From Dorea sp. AM10-31 (GTDB taxonomy: Bacteria; Bacillota; Clostridia; Lachnospirales; Lachnospiraceae): 64,000 bases of DNA. The translations under genes were made by a program, and so were the position numbers. The stretch's first letter is position 1; every line of letters begins with the position of its first letter. The stretch lies in the NCBI RefSeq assembly GCF_003435815.1, contig NZ_QTUV01000006.1, forward strand, positions 113,934 through 177,933, in the 5' to 3' direction. Below are positions 28,443 to 37,880 of this stretch, piece by piece. The notes under the pieces were generated by a model. It did no database searches. It was not told the origin of the DNA and worked only from the letters and a program-made list of their open reading frames with translations.

Positions 28443-28976
28443 TTATGGCGTTTTTCGTCGGCTATTTAATAGGCAGGTAAATTTTGCCAGTGTACTTTGA
28501 CAACCTCATACCAGCATTACAGGTACGTTCCCGTAAGTAGAAGCGTGGCAGGAAGACGCGAGGACAGATGAAAAGGGCATGGAAGAAATTAGACCAGAAA
28601 GTGAGAGGCAGAGTTCTTTTGTGGCGTTTTCGTTTCGAGCGAATCATCTTTAACTGAAACAGGACCGTGGCGGTCTTTTGCGAGGATCACTTACGAGGGG
28701 ATAATGATACATAGGAACTGCCAGTGAGCAGAGGATGGACTTTGGGTTGTAATCAGCAAGACTTTTAGAAAATCCGTGAGCGGTGCAATGCCAAGCATCC
28801 GCCTGTAATGTTCCCGTAAGGCAATGGGGGAGTCGAGGACAAATACAACGCCAAAAATCAAAAGTATAAGAAATCAAGGAAGAATGTGTCGTTGATATCA
28901 GATACATACGGCTGTAGGGAGAAATCCTTTACAGCCGTATTGATGTGATATCAGCACGCATATCAGGTAACAAATT
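28443..28976 (+). other. Non-coding region with repeated motifs, possible structured RNA or cis-acting DNA
   Basis: 534 bases with no supportable gene, and more GC-balanced than other intergenic DNA here. GTTCCCGTAAG occurs at 28527 and again at 28810; each copy is followed 11-21 bases later by CGAGGACA (28559 and 28834). A short GACCG-TGG-CGGTC hairpin with TTTT lies near 28665-28681, and a GCGT/ACGC hairpin at about 28542-28558. These paired blocks are unlike simple spacer DNA. I do not recognise a known riboswitch. It could be a structured RNA or a transfer/replication site. Confidence 0.5.
28894..28952 (+). other. Nested inverted repeat upstream of the DinG-like gene
   Basis: An inner perfect stem ACGGCTGTA/TACAGCCGT (28908-28938) is nested within an outer stem GATATCA/TGATATC (28894-28900 and 28946-28952). 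No U-tract follows. It ends 24 bases before the helicase start, so it may be an operator or mRNA leader structure. Confidence 0.7.
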
Positions 28977-30944
28977 ATGTATTACACAAGAGAATATCTC
29001 AATAGAGCGCATCGAGAAATTGATACTATTTTCCGAGTGCTGTTCCCGGAACATGGAATGGCAGTAAGGGAAGAACAGATTATGTTATGCCACAAAATGC
29101 TGGATAACCTGCTGGGAAGAAACATAGCACTGTGTGACGCGGGTGTCGGTATCGGCAAGACGTATGCCTATCTGGTGGCCTGTGTTCTGATGAGAAAATA
29201 TTCCCTCCTTGCAGAAGGATGTTCCCCTTATGAGCAGCGTCCGGTCGTGATATCCACTTCCAGCATTGCACTCCAGAAAGCAATTCTTACAGAATATATC
29301 CCTTTTCTCTCCCGGATTCTTCAGGAGAACGGGACGATTCAGGCCCCTATTAAAGCTGTGATACGAAAAGGGAAAGAGCATTTTGTCTGCGATGAGAGGT
29401 TGGAGCACCGAATCGTTGCAATCGAAGAAAAAAACAAAAATGCGTTGCAGAAAGAAGCTCTGCTGTCGTTGAAAGAACATTATGATATGGACGAAGTGTC
29501 CAACTTAAGTGGGTTTGACAGAAGGATGGTGAGTGTACCGAAGTTCTGTTCGGGAGACTGCCCGAAAAGAGGCTCATGCAGGTATCAGCAGTATCTGGAG
29601 CGTTCCAGAGATCATGAAATGTTCATTCAGATCTGTAATCACAATTATCTGCTGGCTGATGGTTATCACAGGCTGCAGGATTACCGCCCGTTATTAAAAG
29701 ACTACCGAGCATTGATTGTCGATGAAGCACATAAGCTGCCGGATGCGGCAAAGCAGATGTTTGGGAAGAGCCTCTGTTATGACGATATCCGAGAAATCTG
29801 CTTTTATCTTGGGAATGAGTACCAAGGCCCGGAGATAAGAAAACTGTCCGGGACGATCCGGATGGTGCTGGACATCATAGGAGAAAACCACAGAACCAGA
29901 TATGGGATAAAAGAAGAATTCCACATGACAGAAGAGTGTGCAATGTATTTATATGAGGGGATACAGACCATGAATAAGATCATAGAAAAATTAGAAAAGA
30001 AGATTCCAAAGTGGATCAGAAACAAGCTGGAAGAAACCAAAAGTGTGCTGGAATGCTTTTTCCATCAGGATAAGAAGTATGTGCTGCATCTGAAGCAGGA
30101 CCATGACCACCGGATTATATTGTGTGCATCCAGCAGACGGATTCCACAGTATCTGGACCAGATGTTATGGAGCAGAGGAATGGGAGCGATTCTGACAAGC
30201 GGAACTTTAAAAACCGGACAGGGATTTTCCCACATTCGGAAAATGACAGGATTACAGAGAGTGCGGAGAGTCCGGGAATATGTGGCAGACTCCCCGTTTG
30301 AATATCAGAAGAACTGTCTGTTATATCTGCCAAAGAATTTGAAGACATGCAGAAGAGAAAGTCAGGAAGAGGCAGAGATGATAGCAGGCCATATCCATTC
30401 ACTGATCTGTTCGACTTACGGGCATACGCTAGTGCTGTTTACATCTTATCATTTGATGGGAAACGTTTACCAGATGTTAAGGGATGAAATTCCGTTCCCG
30501 ATGATAGAGGTGTGGAGACATTCACCGGAAGAGATCACAAGATTTAAACAGATGGACAATGCTGTCCTTTTTGCAGCCGGCTCCTGTTGGGAAGGAGTAG
30601 ACTTCCCTGGAGATATGGTATCTTCGCTGATTATAGTAAAACTGCCCTTTGCTGTTCCTGATCCCATCAGTGAAGCACAGAAGAAGGAATATGCCAGCCT
30701 GAAAGATTATATTCAGGCAGTGATTGTTCCAGACATGCAGAAAAAACTAAGACAGGGATTCGGACGTGCTCTCCGCACCGAGACAGATACTTGTGTCGTG
30801 TCCATTTTAGACGAGCGTGCAGGAGAAGGTGGCAGGTATCATGAGGAAGTAATGTGTGCGCTTCCGAGCTGCAAGATGGCAAAAGATATCAAGGATGTCC
30901 AGCACTTTATTCGAAACCGGAAAGGCGTGGAATACTACCTGTAA
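28977..30944 (+). CDS. DinG/XPD-type superfamily 2 DNA helicase
   Basis: A 655-residue ATP-dependent 5'-3' helicase type. Walker A CDAGVGIGKT (about 53-62); four-Cys Fe-S cluster candidate FCSGDCPKRGSC around residues 185-200 plus nearby Cys; DEAH box LIVDEAHKLPD (about 245); motif V/VI regions FAAGSCWEGVDFPG (about 535) and QGFGRALRTETD (about 600). All core motifs look intact. ATG at 28977 has only a weak CAGGT ribosome site. Related helicases are carried by clostridial ICEs; a role in element processing is likely but not shown by sequence. It stands alone, followed by a recombinase module. Confidence 0.9.
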   Translation: MYYTREYLNRAHREIDTIFRVLFPEHGMAVREEQIMLCHKMLDNLLGRNIALCDAGVGIGKTYAYLVACVLMRKYSLLAEGCSPYEQRPVVISTSSIALQKAILTEYIPFLSRILQENGTIQAPIKAVIRKGKEHFVCDERLEHRIVAIEEKNKNALQKEALLSLKEHYDMDEVSNLSGFDRRMVSVPKFCSGDCPKRGSCRYQQYLERSRDHEMFIQICNHNYLLADGYHRLQDYRPLLKDYRALIVDEAHKLPDAAKQMFGKSLCYDDIREICFYLGNEYQGPEIRKLSGTIRMVLDIIGENHRTRYGIKEEFHMTEECAMYLYEGIQTMNKIIEKLEKKIPKWIRNKLEETKSVLECFFHQDKKYVLHLKQDHDHRIILCASSRRIPQYLDQMLWSRGMGAILTSGTLKTGQGFSHIRKMTGLQRVRRVREYVADSPFEYQKNCLLYLPKNLKTCRRESQEEAEMIAGHIHSLICSTYGHTLVLFTSYHLMGNVYQMLRDEIPFPMIEVWRHSPEEITRFKQMDNAVLFAAGSCWEGVDFPGDMVSSLIIVKLPFAVPDPISEAQKKEYASLKDYIQAVIVPDMQKKLRQGFGRALRTETDTCVVSILDERAGEGGRYHEEVMCALPSCKMAKDIKDVQHFIRNRKGVEYYL

Positions 30945-31099
30945 CCGTTCGTGGTTCTGCTACAGAAAAAGCAGATTTTGCACGAAAAGTTTGGTGGTAT
31001 TTCAAGGGCGTTTTCGGTGGGATTGTTGGTATTGATGAATAGCTATTTCGGCATGAAGTGGGTATACTGTGTATAGCGTTAGAGGAAAGGAGGCAGCTT

Positions 31100-32224
31100 A
31101 TGATATACAAGGTGGAAACGATAAAAGATGGAACAGAAAAATATTTTTTCATCAGAAATCTGGAAACAATGAGTATTGAAGAACTGCCAAGTAAATATCT
31201 AATGCATAAGATTAAATGTAAACGTTCACCAAATACAGTGAAACGCACAGCATTTTCAATCTGCTATTATATGAAATATATGGCAGAGAAAGAAATGGAA
31301 CTCACAGAAGTCTATCAGTTAGATTATGAAAAACAGACAGAACACTTTGTGGAATTTTTATACTGGCTTAAAGCCGGAAACCATACAGAGCAAACGGCTG
31401 GAGAAAAGAAGTGTCCGAATGAAGGAACCTGCAACGCATACTTAAAAGATGTGTTCAGGTTCTATTTATTTATAGAGGCAGAATATGAACAGTACGGAAG
31501 TCTCAAAACCTTATCGTATAACCAGATTATAGCGGTTAATCAGGTGGGAGTAAAAAAGGTACTGCGGAATCATTCTTTTAAAGCCTATCTGAAGGAAGAG
31601 GAACATCGTGGGAGAACAGCAAAAGAAAATCAGATTATTACAATTTTACAGGCCTGTACGAACCGAAGAGATCAGCTTCTGTTACTTATGTTAGCAGAAA
31701 CCGGATACAGAATTGGGGAACTACTGGGAGTAAAATATGTCAAAGATATTGATTATAGGAATCACATGATAAGGGTATGCTTCCGGGAAGATAATGAAAA
31801 TGAAGCGAGAGCCAAAAATGCGGAATACAGAAGTGCCAAGATAAGTAATGATACGTTTGAATTTCTCATGGATTATCTGGCAAAATATCGGAAAATCCTG
31901 CAACATCAGGATTACCTGTTTGTGAATATCATGGGTGAGAACATTGGAAAGCCATTAAGAGTGGACAGTGTATATGATATGTTGGACCGAATGGAAAAGA
32001 AAACCGGAGTTAAAATCACACCCCACATGTTACGTCACTATTTTGCAAATATGCGAAAGCAGGCAGGATGGGAACTGGAAATGATCAGTCAGGCATTGGG
32101 GCATAAACATTTGGATACGACTATAAAGTATCTGGACTGGCTGGATGATGAACTGATAGAAGCAAGTAATGAGTTTTATGCACAACACACTGCTATTTAT
32201 GGGGCGGAACGTCTGCTGGAGTAG
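31100..32224 (+). CDS. tnpA: Tyrosine recombinase 1 (TnpA-like)
   Basis: A 374-residue tyrosine recombinase. The core-binding N-terminus covers about 1-165, the catalytic domain the rest. Catalytic elements: Arg in ETGYRIGELLGVKY, H-x-x-R in TPHMLRHYFANMRKQAG, and LGHKHLDTTIKYLDW with the second His and nucleophile Tyr. All are intact. ATG at 31100 follows GGAAAGGAGG at proper spacing, so it is preferred over upstream in-frame starts. Similar in size and order to TnpA of Tn554. Confidence 0.85.
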   Translation: MIYKVETIKDGTEKYFFIRNLETMSIEELPSKYLMHKIKCKRSPNTVKRTAFSICYYMKYMAEKEMELTEVYQLDYEKQTEHFVEFLYWLKAGNHTEQTAGEKKCPNEGTCNAYLKDVFRFYLFIEAEYEQYGSLKTLSYNQIIAVNQVGVKKVLRNHSFKAYLKEEEHRGRTAKENQIITILQACTNRRDQLLLLMLAETGYRIGELLGVKYVKDIDYRNHMIRVCFREDNENEARAKNAEYRSAKISNDTFEFLMDYLAKYRKILQHQDYLFVNIMGENIGKPLRVDSVYDMLDRMEKKTGVKITPHMLRHYFANMRKQAGWELEMISQALGHKHLDTTIKYLDWLDDELIEASNEFYAQHTAIYGAERLLE

Positions 32225-32252
32225 GGAGGTGTGAGAAATACCTATATATTTA

Positions 32253-33983
32253 TTGCAACAGGCAGAACACATAACAGAATCTGAAGTAGATATTGAGAAG
32301 AAAAAGCAGGAACTATATTCAGAAATTGATGCACTTGGAATAAAAAGCGATTCAAGAATTAACAAATTGAAAAAGTTCTTGGCAGATAGAAAAATCTGGC
32401 ATCTGGAAGAAATGGATTATCCTTTGCGAAATTCGTATGAACAATATTTAAGAGGACAGATACGATCACAAATTGTATCTTTCTATTTGAAAATATATGA
32501 TACGGTAAAACAACAACATATCTATCAACAAATGCAGACGCTAAATGGAAAGCGGATATATGAATGGAAATATCAAAATAAAATTTATTTTCTGAAGTAT
32601 TATCCGGAAAAGGAAATAGCTGAGACCTTTGAAACTTCTTATAAAACAAACCTATTGGTGTGGGATTTTACACAAAATTGTTCAGAAGTTTTAAAGAAAC
32701 AAATTTTTTATACGTTGAGTCGTATCATTGCCAATACTTCAATGTCTAAGGCTTATAGAAATGTCAGGTTAAAATCCTTAAAACTTCTTTATGATTCTTG
32801 TGTTCAGTTAAATATTACGGATATTGGATTGCTGGAAATGGAACAAGTGGAAACTATTTTAAAGAATTTTCCCGAAACGAGTCAACGAAGTATTTTAGGT
32901 GAATGCAGAAGAGATGCGTTTATGCAGCAGGAACAGATCCAATGGGAAGCAAATGTATGGTATCTGGAACGATTACATCTTGGAAAACATCGGATAGACG
33001 AAAGTAAATCCTTAATTAGCATTTCTTTTATGGAAGTCAAGGAAATACAGAATCGAGAAATTTTACAGGCATACATGAAATATGAACTGGGAATTACTGG
33101 ACAGGCAGTCAGCACGATTGTACGAAGATTTGTATGTATTAGAAATTTTATTGAACTGCTGGAACAAGAAAAGATACTGGCGATTCATGCAACTGTCGCA
33201 GAAGTAAAAAAGTATGCAGACGGCTTGCGAGAACGGGGAATACAGGCAAAGGGATTTAATGAAAGAATTTTCGGTATCGGTCATTTTTATAAATTCATGG
33301 AAGTTAAACAGTATATTACAAGAATGCCATTCCGAATTGAATATTTCCAACAAAAAGAAGTAATAGTACATCATGATCGTAGCGTTGAGGAAACAGTATA
33401 TATGGAAATTTTGAAAAAATTATATCTTTTTCCAGAGCGATTACGATGTATGTTCCTACATCTGTGGTGTCTAGGATTACGGGCGAGTGAAGTGTGTACA
33501 TTGAAAGGAAATGCTTATTATCAGCAGGGCGAGGATTATTGGATTCAGGTGTATCAGGTCAAAATGAAGAATTATAAAAGGATTCCAATCCCACAGGCAC
33601 TTTATCAGATTATGAAAGTATACTTGAAAAAACATGAAATTCAGCCTGAAGAATTCATTTTTAAAAACAGCAGAGGTGGTGCTTGTCTATATGGTACATT
33701 CCGAACTCAGATGATAGAAGCGTGCCGGGAAAATAAGATTGCAAATGGAGAATATTTATTTCAATCACACGATTATCGACATACAGTAGCAACTATGTTT
33801 TATGACAGTCATGTATCACTGCAAAGTATCAGGGATTATCTTGGACATACTTATGAAGAGATGACAAGACAGTATATTGATTATATGCCGCAAAGGATTG
33901 CAAAAGCAAATGATGAGTTCTTTGAAATGCAAGGAAGTAGTTTAGCATCATGGCTAAAGAAAGAGGAAAAAGATGGAAAATGA
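32253..33983 (+). CDS. tnpB: Tyrosine recombinase 2 (TnpB-like)
   Basis: A 576-residue tyrosine recombinase with a long N-terminal region (about 1-380). Catalytic elements: LGLRASEVCTLKG, SHDYRHTVATMFYD, and LGHTYEEMTRQYIDY, all present. The start is uncertain: TTG at 32253 has no good ribosome site, while GGAGG at 32225-32229 would suit a start near 32238, where only ATA is found in frame. It may be translated by coupling to gene 1. The stop overlaps recombinase 3 by 11 bases. Confidence 0.82.
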   Translation: MQQAEHITESEVDIEKKKQELYSEIDALGIKSDSRINKLKKFLADRKIWHLEEMDYPLRNSYEQYLRGQIRSQIVSFYLKIYDTVKQQHIYQQMQTLNGKRIYEWKYQNKIYFLKYYPEKEIAETFETSYKTNLLVWDFTQNCSEVLKKQIFYTLSRIIANTSMSKAYRNVRLKSLKLLYDSCVQLNITDIGLLEMEQVETILKNFPETSQRSILGECRRDAFMQQEQIQWEANVWYLERLHLGKHRIDESKSLISISFMEVKEIQNREILQAYMKYELGITGQAVSTIVRRFVCIRNFIELLEQEKILAIHATVAEVKKYADGLRERGIQAKGFNERIFGIGHFYKFMEVKQYITRMPFRIEYFQQKEVIVHHDRSVEETVYMEILKKLYLFPERLRCMFLHLWCLGLRASEVCTLKGNAYYQQGEDYWIQVYQVKMKNYKRIPIPQALYQIMKVYLKKHEIQPEEFIFKNSRGGACLYGTFRTQMIEACRENKIANGEYLFQSHDYRHTVATMFYDSHVSLQSIRDYLGHTYEEMTRQYIDYMPQRIAKANDEFFEMQGSSLASWLKKEEKDGK

Positions 33984-35472
33984 TATTATATACTTCAGCG
34001 ATTTCCCCAATTTACAAGAAACAGGGACACGTAAGGATAATGGAAAATTTGATTTAACGTTGCTTCCAACGCAAGAATTAAAGGAAGAGTTTCGAGGTTA
34101 TATTATGTATCGCTGCAAAAACGGAACGTTTAGAGCATTGATTCAGGATCGAACAGCTTATAATCATATTGCAAAGTTTTTGAACAGCAGAATAAATCGG
34201 AGAATCAAAAGCCTTGGAGATAGAAATCCAGAAAAATGGATATCACTTTTAAAAGGCTGGATGTTAGAACAGGGAATAACTATTGTAAAAGAAAAGAAGA
34301 GTGTGTATGGTACAGTAAGCTATGGCGAAGCAGTGACGATATTATATTTCAGAAACGTACTGAAATTTTTAGGGCCAGAAGATTTACGGGATGAGATAGA
34401 AAAAGATGTTTGGGAACTAAAAAATCTGGATATTAAAATCAGATCCAATCCAATTTATAATGTAAAAACACTGGATTTCAGAAAAATATATCAGCCAGAT
34501 ATCAGGGAAGAATGTAAGAAAGCTGTTTATATGAATCTGCAGTATGAAGCAATAGGAACTGTACAGGGAGAATTGACAATAATGAGGATATTCTCAGAAT
34601 ATCTCCAAAAAGAGTATTCCAAAATAAAAAGCTGCAGTGAAATAGACAGAGAAGTGTTGGAAGAATTTTTGATACATCTGTCAACAAAAGATACTTCCCA
34701 TAGTGCGAATAGTTCTTATGTAATTTCATTAAGACGACAGTTAGAGACAATCGGAAAAATTTACAGCTATGAAAGATTGGAGCATTTATTTATTAATACG
34801 GATATTCCACCGGAAGTAAATGCAGAATTTAGAGTGTATTCTGATGATGAAATGAAACGACTGAATGCGGAAATTACACAGATGGATGTACAGATTGCAA
34901 GATGTCTTCTGATACATCAGATGCTTGGAACTAGGATATCAGATACCCTTACACTGAGACCAGATTGTCTGACGAGAGAAAATGGCCAAGATATGATTGA
35001 AATATATCAAGTTAAAACTAAAAGATATAAAAAACCGATCAGTAAAGAACTTGCAAAACTGTTACAGAGTTCTATTGAATATACACAGGAAAAGTTCGGT
35101 GATACAGAATACATATTTGTTAATGAAAAAGAACCTGACCGCCCGATGCAGTATATGGCTATAAAAACAAAAGTCATGTCCATGATACAGGAAAAGCAGT
35201 TGAAAGATGATCATGGCGAATTATTCGGGTTTGGAACGCACATGTTCCGGCACTACTATGGCGTCAAACTTACAGAAATGCATCTGGATGACTGGACGAT
35301 AGCGAGACTATTGGGGCATAAAAGACTGAATAATGTACAGCATTACCGGAAAATGAGCAATCAAAGAATGGCAGACGAAACCAGAGAAGTAAGACAGAGG
35401 ATGAGTGACATCATATATATGAGTCTGGCAAGATGGGGTGAAGAATATGAGCAAATACGACAAGATGATTGA
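33973..35472 (+). CDS. Tyrosine recombinase 3
   Basis: A 499-residue tyrosine recombinase starting inside gene 2 (11-base overlap). Catalytic elements: LGTRISDTLTLRP, FGTHMFRHYYGVKL, and LGHKRLNNVQHYRKM, giving the full R-H-R-H-Y set. Having three such enzymes in series is the signature of recombinase-in-trio elements; division of labour between strand exchanges is likely but not visible. Overlaps the TnpC-like start by 26 bases. Confidence 0.85.
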   Translation: MENDIIYFSDFPNLQETGTRKDNGKFDLTLLPTQELKEEFRGYIMYRCKNGTFRALIQDRTAYNHIAKFLNSRINRRIKSLGDRNPEKWISLLKGWMLEQGITIVKEKKSVYGTVSYGEAVTILYFRNVLKFLGPEDLRDEIEKDVWELKNLDIKIRSNPIYNVKTLDFRKIYQPDIREECKKAVYMNLQYEAIGTVQGELTIMRIFSEYLQKEYSKIKSCSEIDREVLEEFLIHLSTKDTSHSANSSYVISLRRQLETIGKIYSYERLEHLFINTDIPPEVNAEFRVYSDDEMKRLNAEITQMDVQIARCLLIHQMLGTRISDTLTLRPDCLTRENGQDMIEIYQVKTKRYKKPISKELAKLLQSSIEYTQEKFGDTEYIFVNEKEPDRPMQYMAIKTKVMSMIQEKQLKDDHGELFGFGTHMFRHYYGVKLTEMHLDDWTIARLLGHKRLNNVQHYRKMSNQRMADETREVRQRMSDIIYMSLARWGEEYEQIRQDD

Positions 35473-35830
35473 GGAAAATCAGAGAAAAAGTAAAGAGAAA
35501 ATTGAACTGGCATTGCAAGCAATACAAGATATGCTGGCAAATAAAGAACGTATCAGCGTTCCAAAGCTGATGAAGAAAACTGGATTGTCGAGAGGATTCT
35601 TTTATAAAAATCCAACCGTCCGGGATACATTGAACCAAGCAGTAGAGCAACAGGCCGGAATGATAGATCCAAGAAGAGAAATTCTGAACATGGCGATGGA
35701 AAAACAGATTGAACTGTTGAACCAGAAGGTGGCAGCTCTGAGCAGAGAAAATAAGGAACTGAAGAGAAAGAACGAAAAGTTACAGAAGGCATTACGGAAA
35801 CAGGATTTGAATTTTATTAAGAACTTATAA
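35447..35830 (+). CDS. tnpC: TnpC-like accessory protein (DUF6262)
   Basis: A 127-residue basic protein. An N-terminal HTH-like stretch (RISVPKLMKKTGLSRGFFYKN) is followed by a coiled coil (about 80-120, LNQKVAALSRENKELKRKNEK). This matches TnpC of Tn554, which adjusts transposition efficiency and orientation. ATG at 35447 is preferred over GTG at 35438 because GGGGTG lies just before it. Confidence 0.8.
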   Translation: MSKYDKMIEENQRKSKEKIELALQAIQDMLANKERISVPKLMKKTGLSRGFFYKNPTVRDTLNQAVEQQAGMIDPRREILNMAMEKQIELLNQKVAALSRENKELKRKNEKLQKALRKQDLNFIKNL

Positions 35831-35853
35831 CATTGAAAATAATAAGATGGAAG

Positions 35854-35876
35854 AGATGTGTGCAGACACATCTTTT
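35854..35876 (+). terminator. Rho-independent terminator of the recombinase operon
   Basis: AGATGTGT pairs with ACACATCT across a four-base loop, followed by TTT. Confidence 0.75.
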
Positions 35877-35970
35877 CATCGTTGAGGATAAAATATATAG
35901 AATGAGAATGGGATTGTTTTATGGTATACTAAAAGTGAAATGCTAACTTTGATATGAGGTATAAAACAAT

Positions 35971-36714
35971 ATGACAGAAATACAAATTAAAAATTTAATT
36001 AAAGAATATGAAAAAGAATATATTGAGTTTATGGAAATTGAGAAATTACCACAGTATAAGATAGATTTTTTTGAAATTAATGTTGAGGAAAGCGATGCAG
36101 CAGGATTCGCTTCAGCCGCCCAAGCTTACTATAATACGAAAACAGATGAACATATATTAAGGATATGCAAAAGTTCGGAAATACCAAGGTATATTGTGTT
36201 TCATGAATTTACGCATATTTTAGATACGGAAATGTATGCAAAGCAAGATTCTTGGAAATATATGGCTTTGTCTGGTTATACAGAATATCATGCAGCACAA
36301 GTTGAATTGATGATAATGTTAGGAGCAGATAGTATACAAACTCAAGATTTTTCATTTACAGTTGATGTTGAAATAGGTAATAGTACAGTTAGGAATTACC
36401 TAAACTCAAGACATCAATTAGTAGTGAATATGATGAATAGAACAGATTTTCCAAGAGATATTGAAGCATTAAAAACAACGGTAGGTGTGCTATATAATTA
36501 TTTTGGAGTGCGTTCTATATGTAAAATGTATGCGAAAGATTATACTGAAGAAGTGGATAACACAATTATTATTCAGAAACTTTCAAAAGTATTATTTGAA
36601 GAGATAAATAGCTTTATGGTTGGATGGTTTAATGAAGCACAAGTAGAGCTGAGCTTTGTGTCATATATGAAAATAATGTGGCCTATGCTTCAAAGCTATT
36701 TTGGAAAAGAATGA
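35971..36714 (+). CDS. HEXXH putative metalloprotease, function unknown
   Basis: A 247-residue protein with a zinc-protease signature FHEFTHILD (His78, Glu79, His82) and a plausible third ligand Glu in GYTEYHAAQVE about 30 residues later, the gluzincin arrangement. No signal peptide, so cytoplasmic; it lacks an obvious DNA-binding domain, unlike many ImmA/IrrE proteins that cleave phage or ICE repressors. The promoter -10 TATACT is at 35925-35930. AT-rich composition and location after a transposition module suggest cargo. Confidence 0.6.
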   Translation: MTEIQIKNLIKEYEKEYIEFMEIEKLPQYKIDFFEINVEESDAAGFASAAQAYYNTKTDEHILRICKSSEIPRYIVFHEFTHILDTEMYAKQDSWKYMALSGYTEYHAAQVELMIMLGADSIQTQDFSFTVDVEIGNSTVRNYLNSRHQLVVNMMNRTDFPRDIEALKTTVGVLYNYFGVRSICKMYAKDYTEEVDNTIIIQKLSKVLFEEINSFMVGWFNEAQVELSFVSYMKIMWPMLQSYFGKE

Positions 36715-36795
36715 AAGATAGTAACAGTAAACACAGTTTTGTATACAGTTAAACCCAGTAAAATCAACGCATGAGGGGAACTGGCTACATTTTAA

Positions 36796-37020
36796 TTCCC
36801 AATCTGGTGGTATGTGGCTCCGACAATCATCAATACATTTTTAGAAGCTTACGATTTCAGTGGTAAAAAGATTGTGCTTTTTGCAACATCCGGAGGAAGT
36901 GGATTTGGGAACACTGTGAAAGAATTGCAGTCATCTGCATCAGACGCAGTTATTACAGAAGGCAGACTGTTAAATTGTGGAACGAAACAGGAAATCACTG
37001 AATGGGTAAACTCTTTATAA
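36796..37020 (+). pseudogene. Flavodoxin, C-terminal remnant
   Basis: Translates as FPIWWYVAPTIINTFLEAYDF and onward, the second half of a flavodoxin including the ATSGGSGFG loop. The frame starts directly after a TAA with no start codon or ribosome site, so the N-terminal half with the FMN phosphate loop is missing. The break at about 36796 marks a recombination junction. The intergenic DNA 36715-36795 holds nothing else recognisable. Confidence 0.85.
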
Positions 37021-37048
37021 ATAACAGCGTTATGAAGGTATACAGAAT

Positions 37049-37816
37049 ATGGGAAAAATAGTACAGACAGCAGGAAGAAATACACTTGGTGAATTCGCAC
37101 CGGAATTTGCACGTTTTAACGATGATGTACTTTTCGGCGAAAACTGGAATAACCAGGACATCGACGTAAAAACAAGAAGCATTATTACAGTGGTTGCTCT
37201 GATGGCTTCCGGAATTACGGATTCTTCTTTAAGATATCATCTTCAAAATGCAAAAAATCATGGTGTGACGCAAAAAGAGATTGCGGCAGTGATCACACAT
37301 GCCGCGTTCTATGCAGGTTGGCCAAAAGCATGGGCTGTTTTCAATCTTGCAAAGGAAGTGTGGAAAACAGGCGAAGGAGATTTGCCATACGAAGAGGAAG
37401 GGATGCGTGCGCATGCAAAAGAGATGGTATTTCCAATCGGTGCACCAAATGATGGTTTTGCACAGTATTTTTCAGGTAGAAGTTTTCTTGCACCGATTTC
37501 TACTTCTCAGGTTGGAATTTTCAATGTGACATTCGAACCTGGATGCAGAAATAACTGGCATATCCATCATGCAAAAAGTGGAGGTGGACAGATTTTGATA
37601 TGCGTTGCCGGAAGAGGATATTATCAAGAAGAAGGTAAAGAAGCTGTAGAAATGAAGCCAGGCGACTGCATCAATATTCCGGCAGAAGTGAAACACTGGC
37701 ATGGTGCAGCACCGGATGAATGGTTTTCACATCTGGCAATAGAAGTTCCGGGCGAAAATAGTTCCAATGAATGGCTTGAACCGGTAAGTGATGAAGAATA
37801 TAGAAAACTAAAATAG
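37049..37816 (+). CDS. Carboxymuconolactone decarboxylase-cupin fusion protein
   Basis: A 255-residue two-domain protein. Residues about 25-115 are a CMD/AhpD-like domain (RSIITVVALMASG, LQNAKNHGVTQKEIAAVITHAAFYAG), though the CxxC pair of peroxidase-type AhpD is absent. Residues about 150-245 are a cupin with metal-ligand residues in RNNWHIHHA and PAEVKHWHGAAPDEWFSH. Such fusions occur in redox/detoxification clusters with flavodoxins and hydrolases, as here. Substrate unknown. Confidence 0.85.
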   Translation: MGKIVQTAGRNTLGEFAPEFARFNDDVLFGENWNNQDIDVKTRSIITVVALMASGITDSSLRYHLQNAKNHGVTQKEIAAVITHAAFYAGWPKAWAVFNLAKEVWKTGEGDLPYEEEGMRAHAKEMVFPIGAPNDGFAQYFSGRSFLAPISTSQVGIFNVTFEPGCRNNWHIHHAKSGGGQILICVAGRGYYQEEGKEAVEMKPGDCINIPAEVKHWHGAAPDEWFSHLAIEVPGENSSNEWLEPVSDEEYRKLK

Positions 37817-37880
37817 GAAGGTTGAAAAAAGCCGAGGCATTCTTGGATTATAAGACAATTTGCATGTGGAGGTTATATTT

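Larger units (their letters stand above)
31100..35876 (+). mobile_element. Tn554-like site-specific transposition module
   Basis: Three consecutive, differently sized tyrosine recombinases and a small coiled-coil protein, all on the same strand with tight spacing or overlap, match the tnpA-tnpB-tnpC plan of Tn554 and of three-recombinase (RIT-type) elements. Tn554 itself has two recombinases plus TnpC; here there are three plus TnpC. I could not find terminal repeats, which Tn554-type elements lack anyway. Extent of the element beyond these genes is unknown. Confidence 0.75.
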
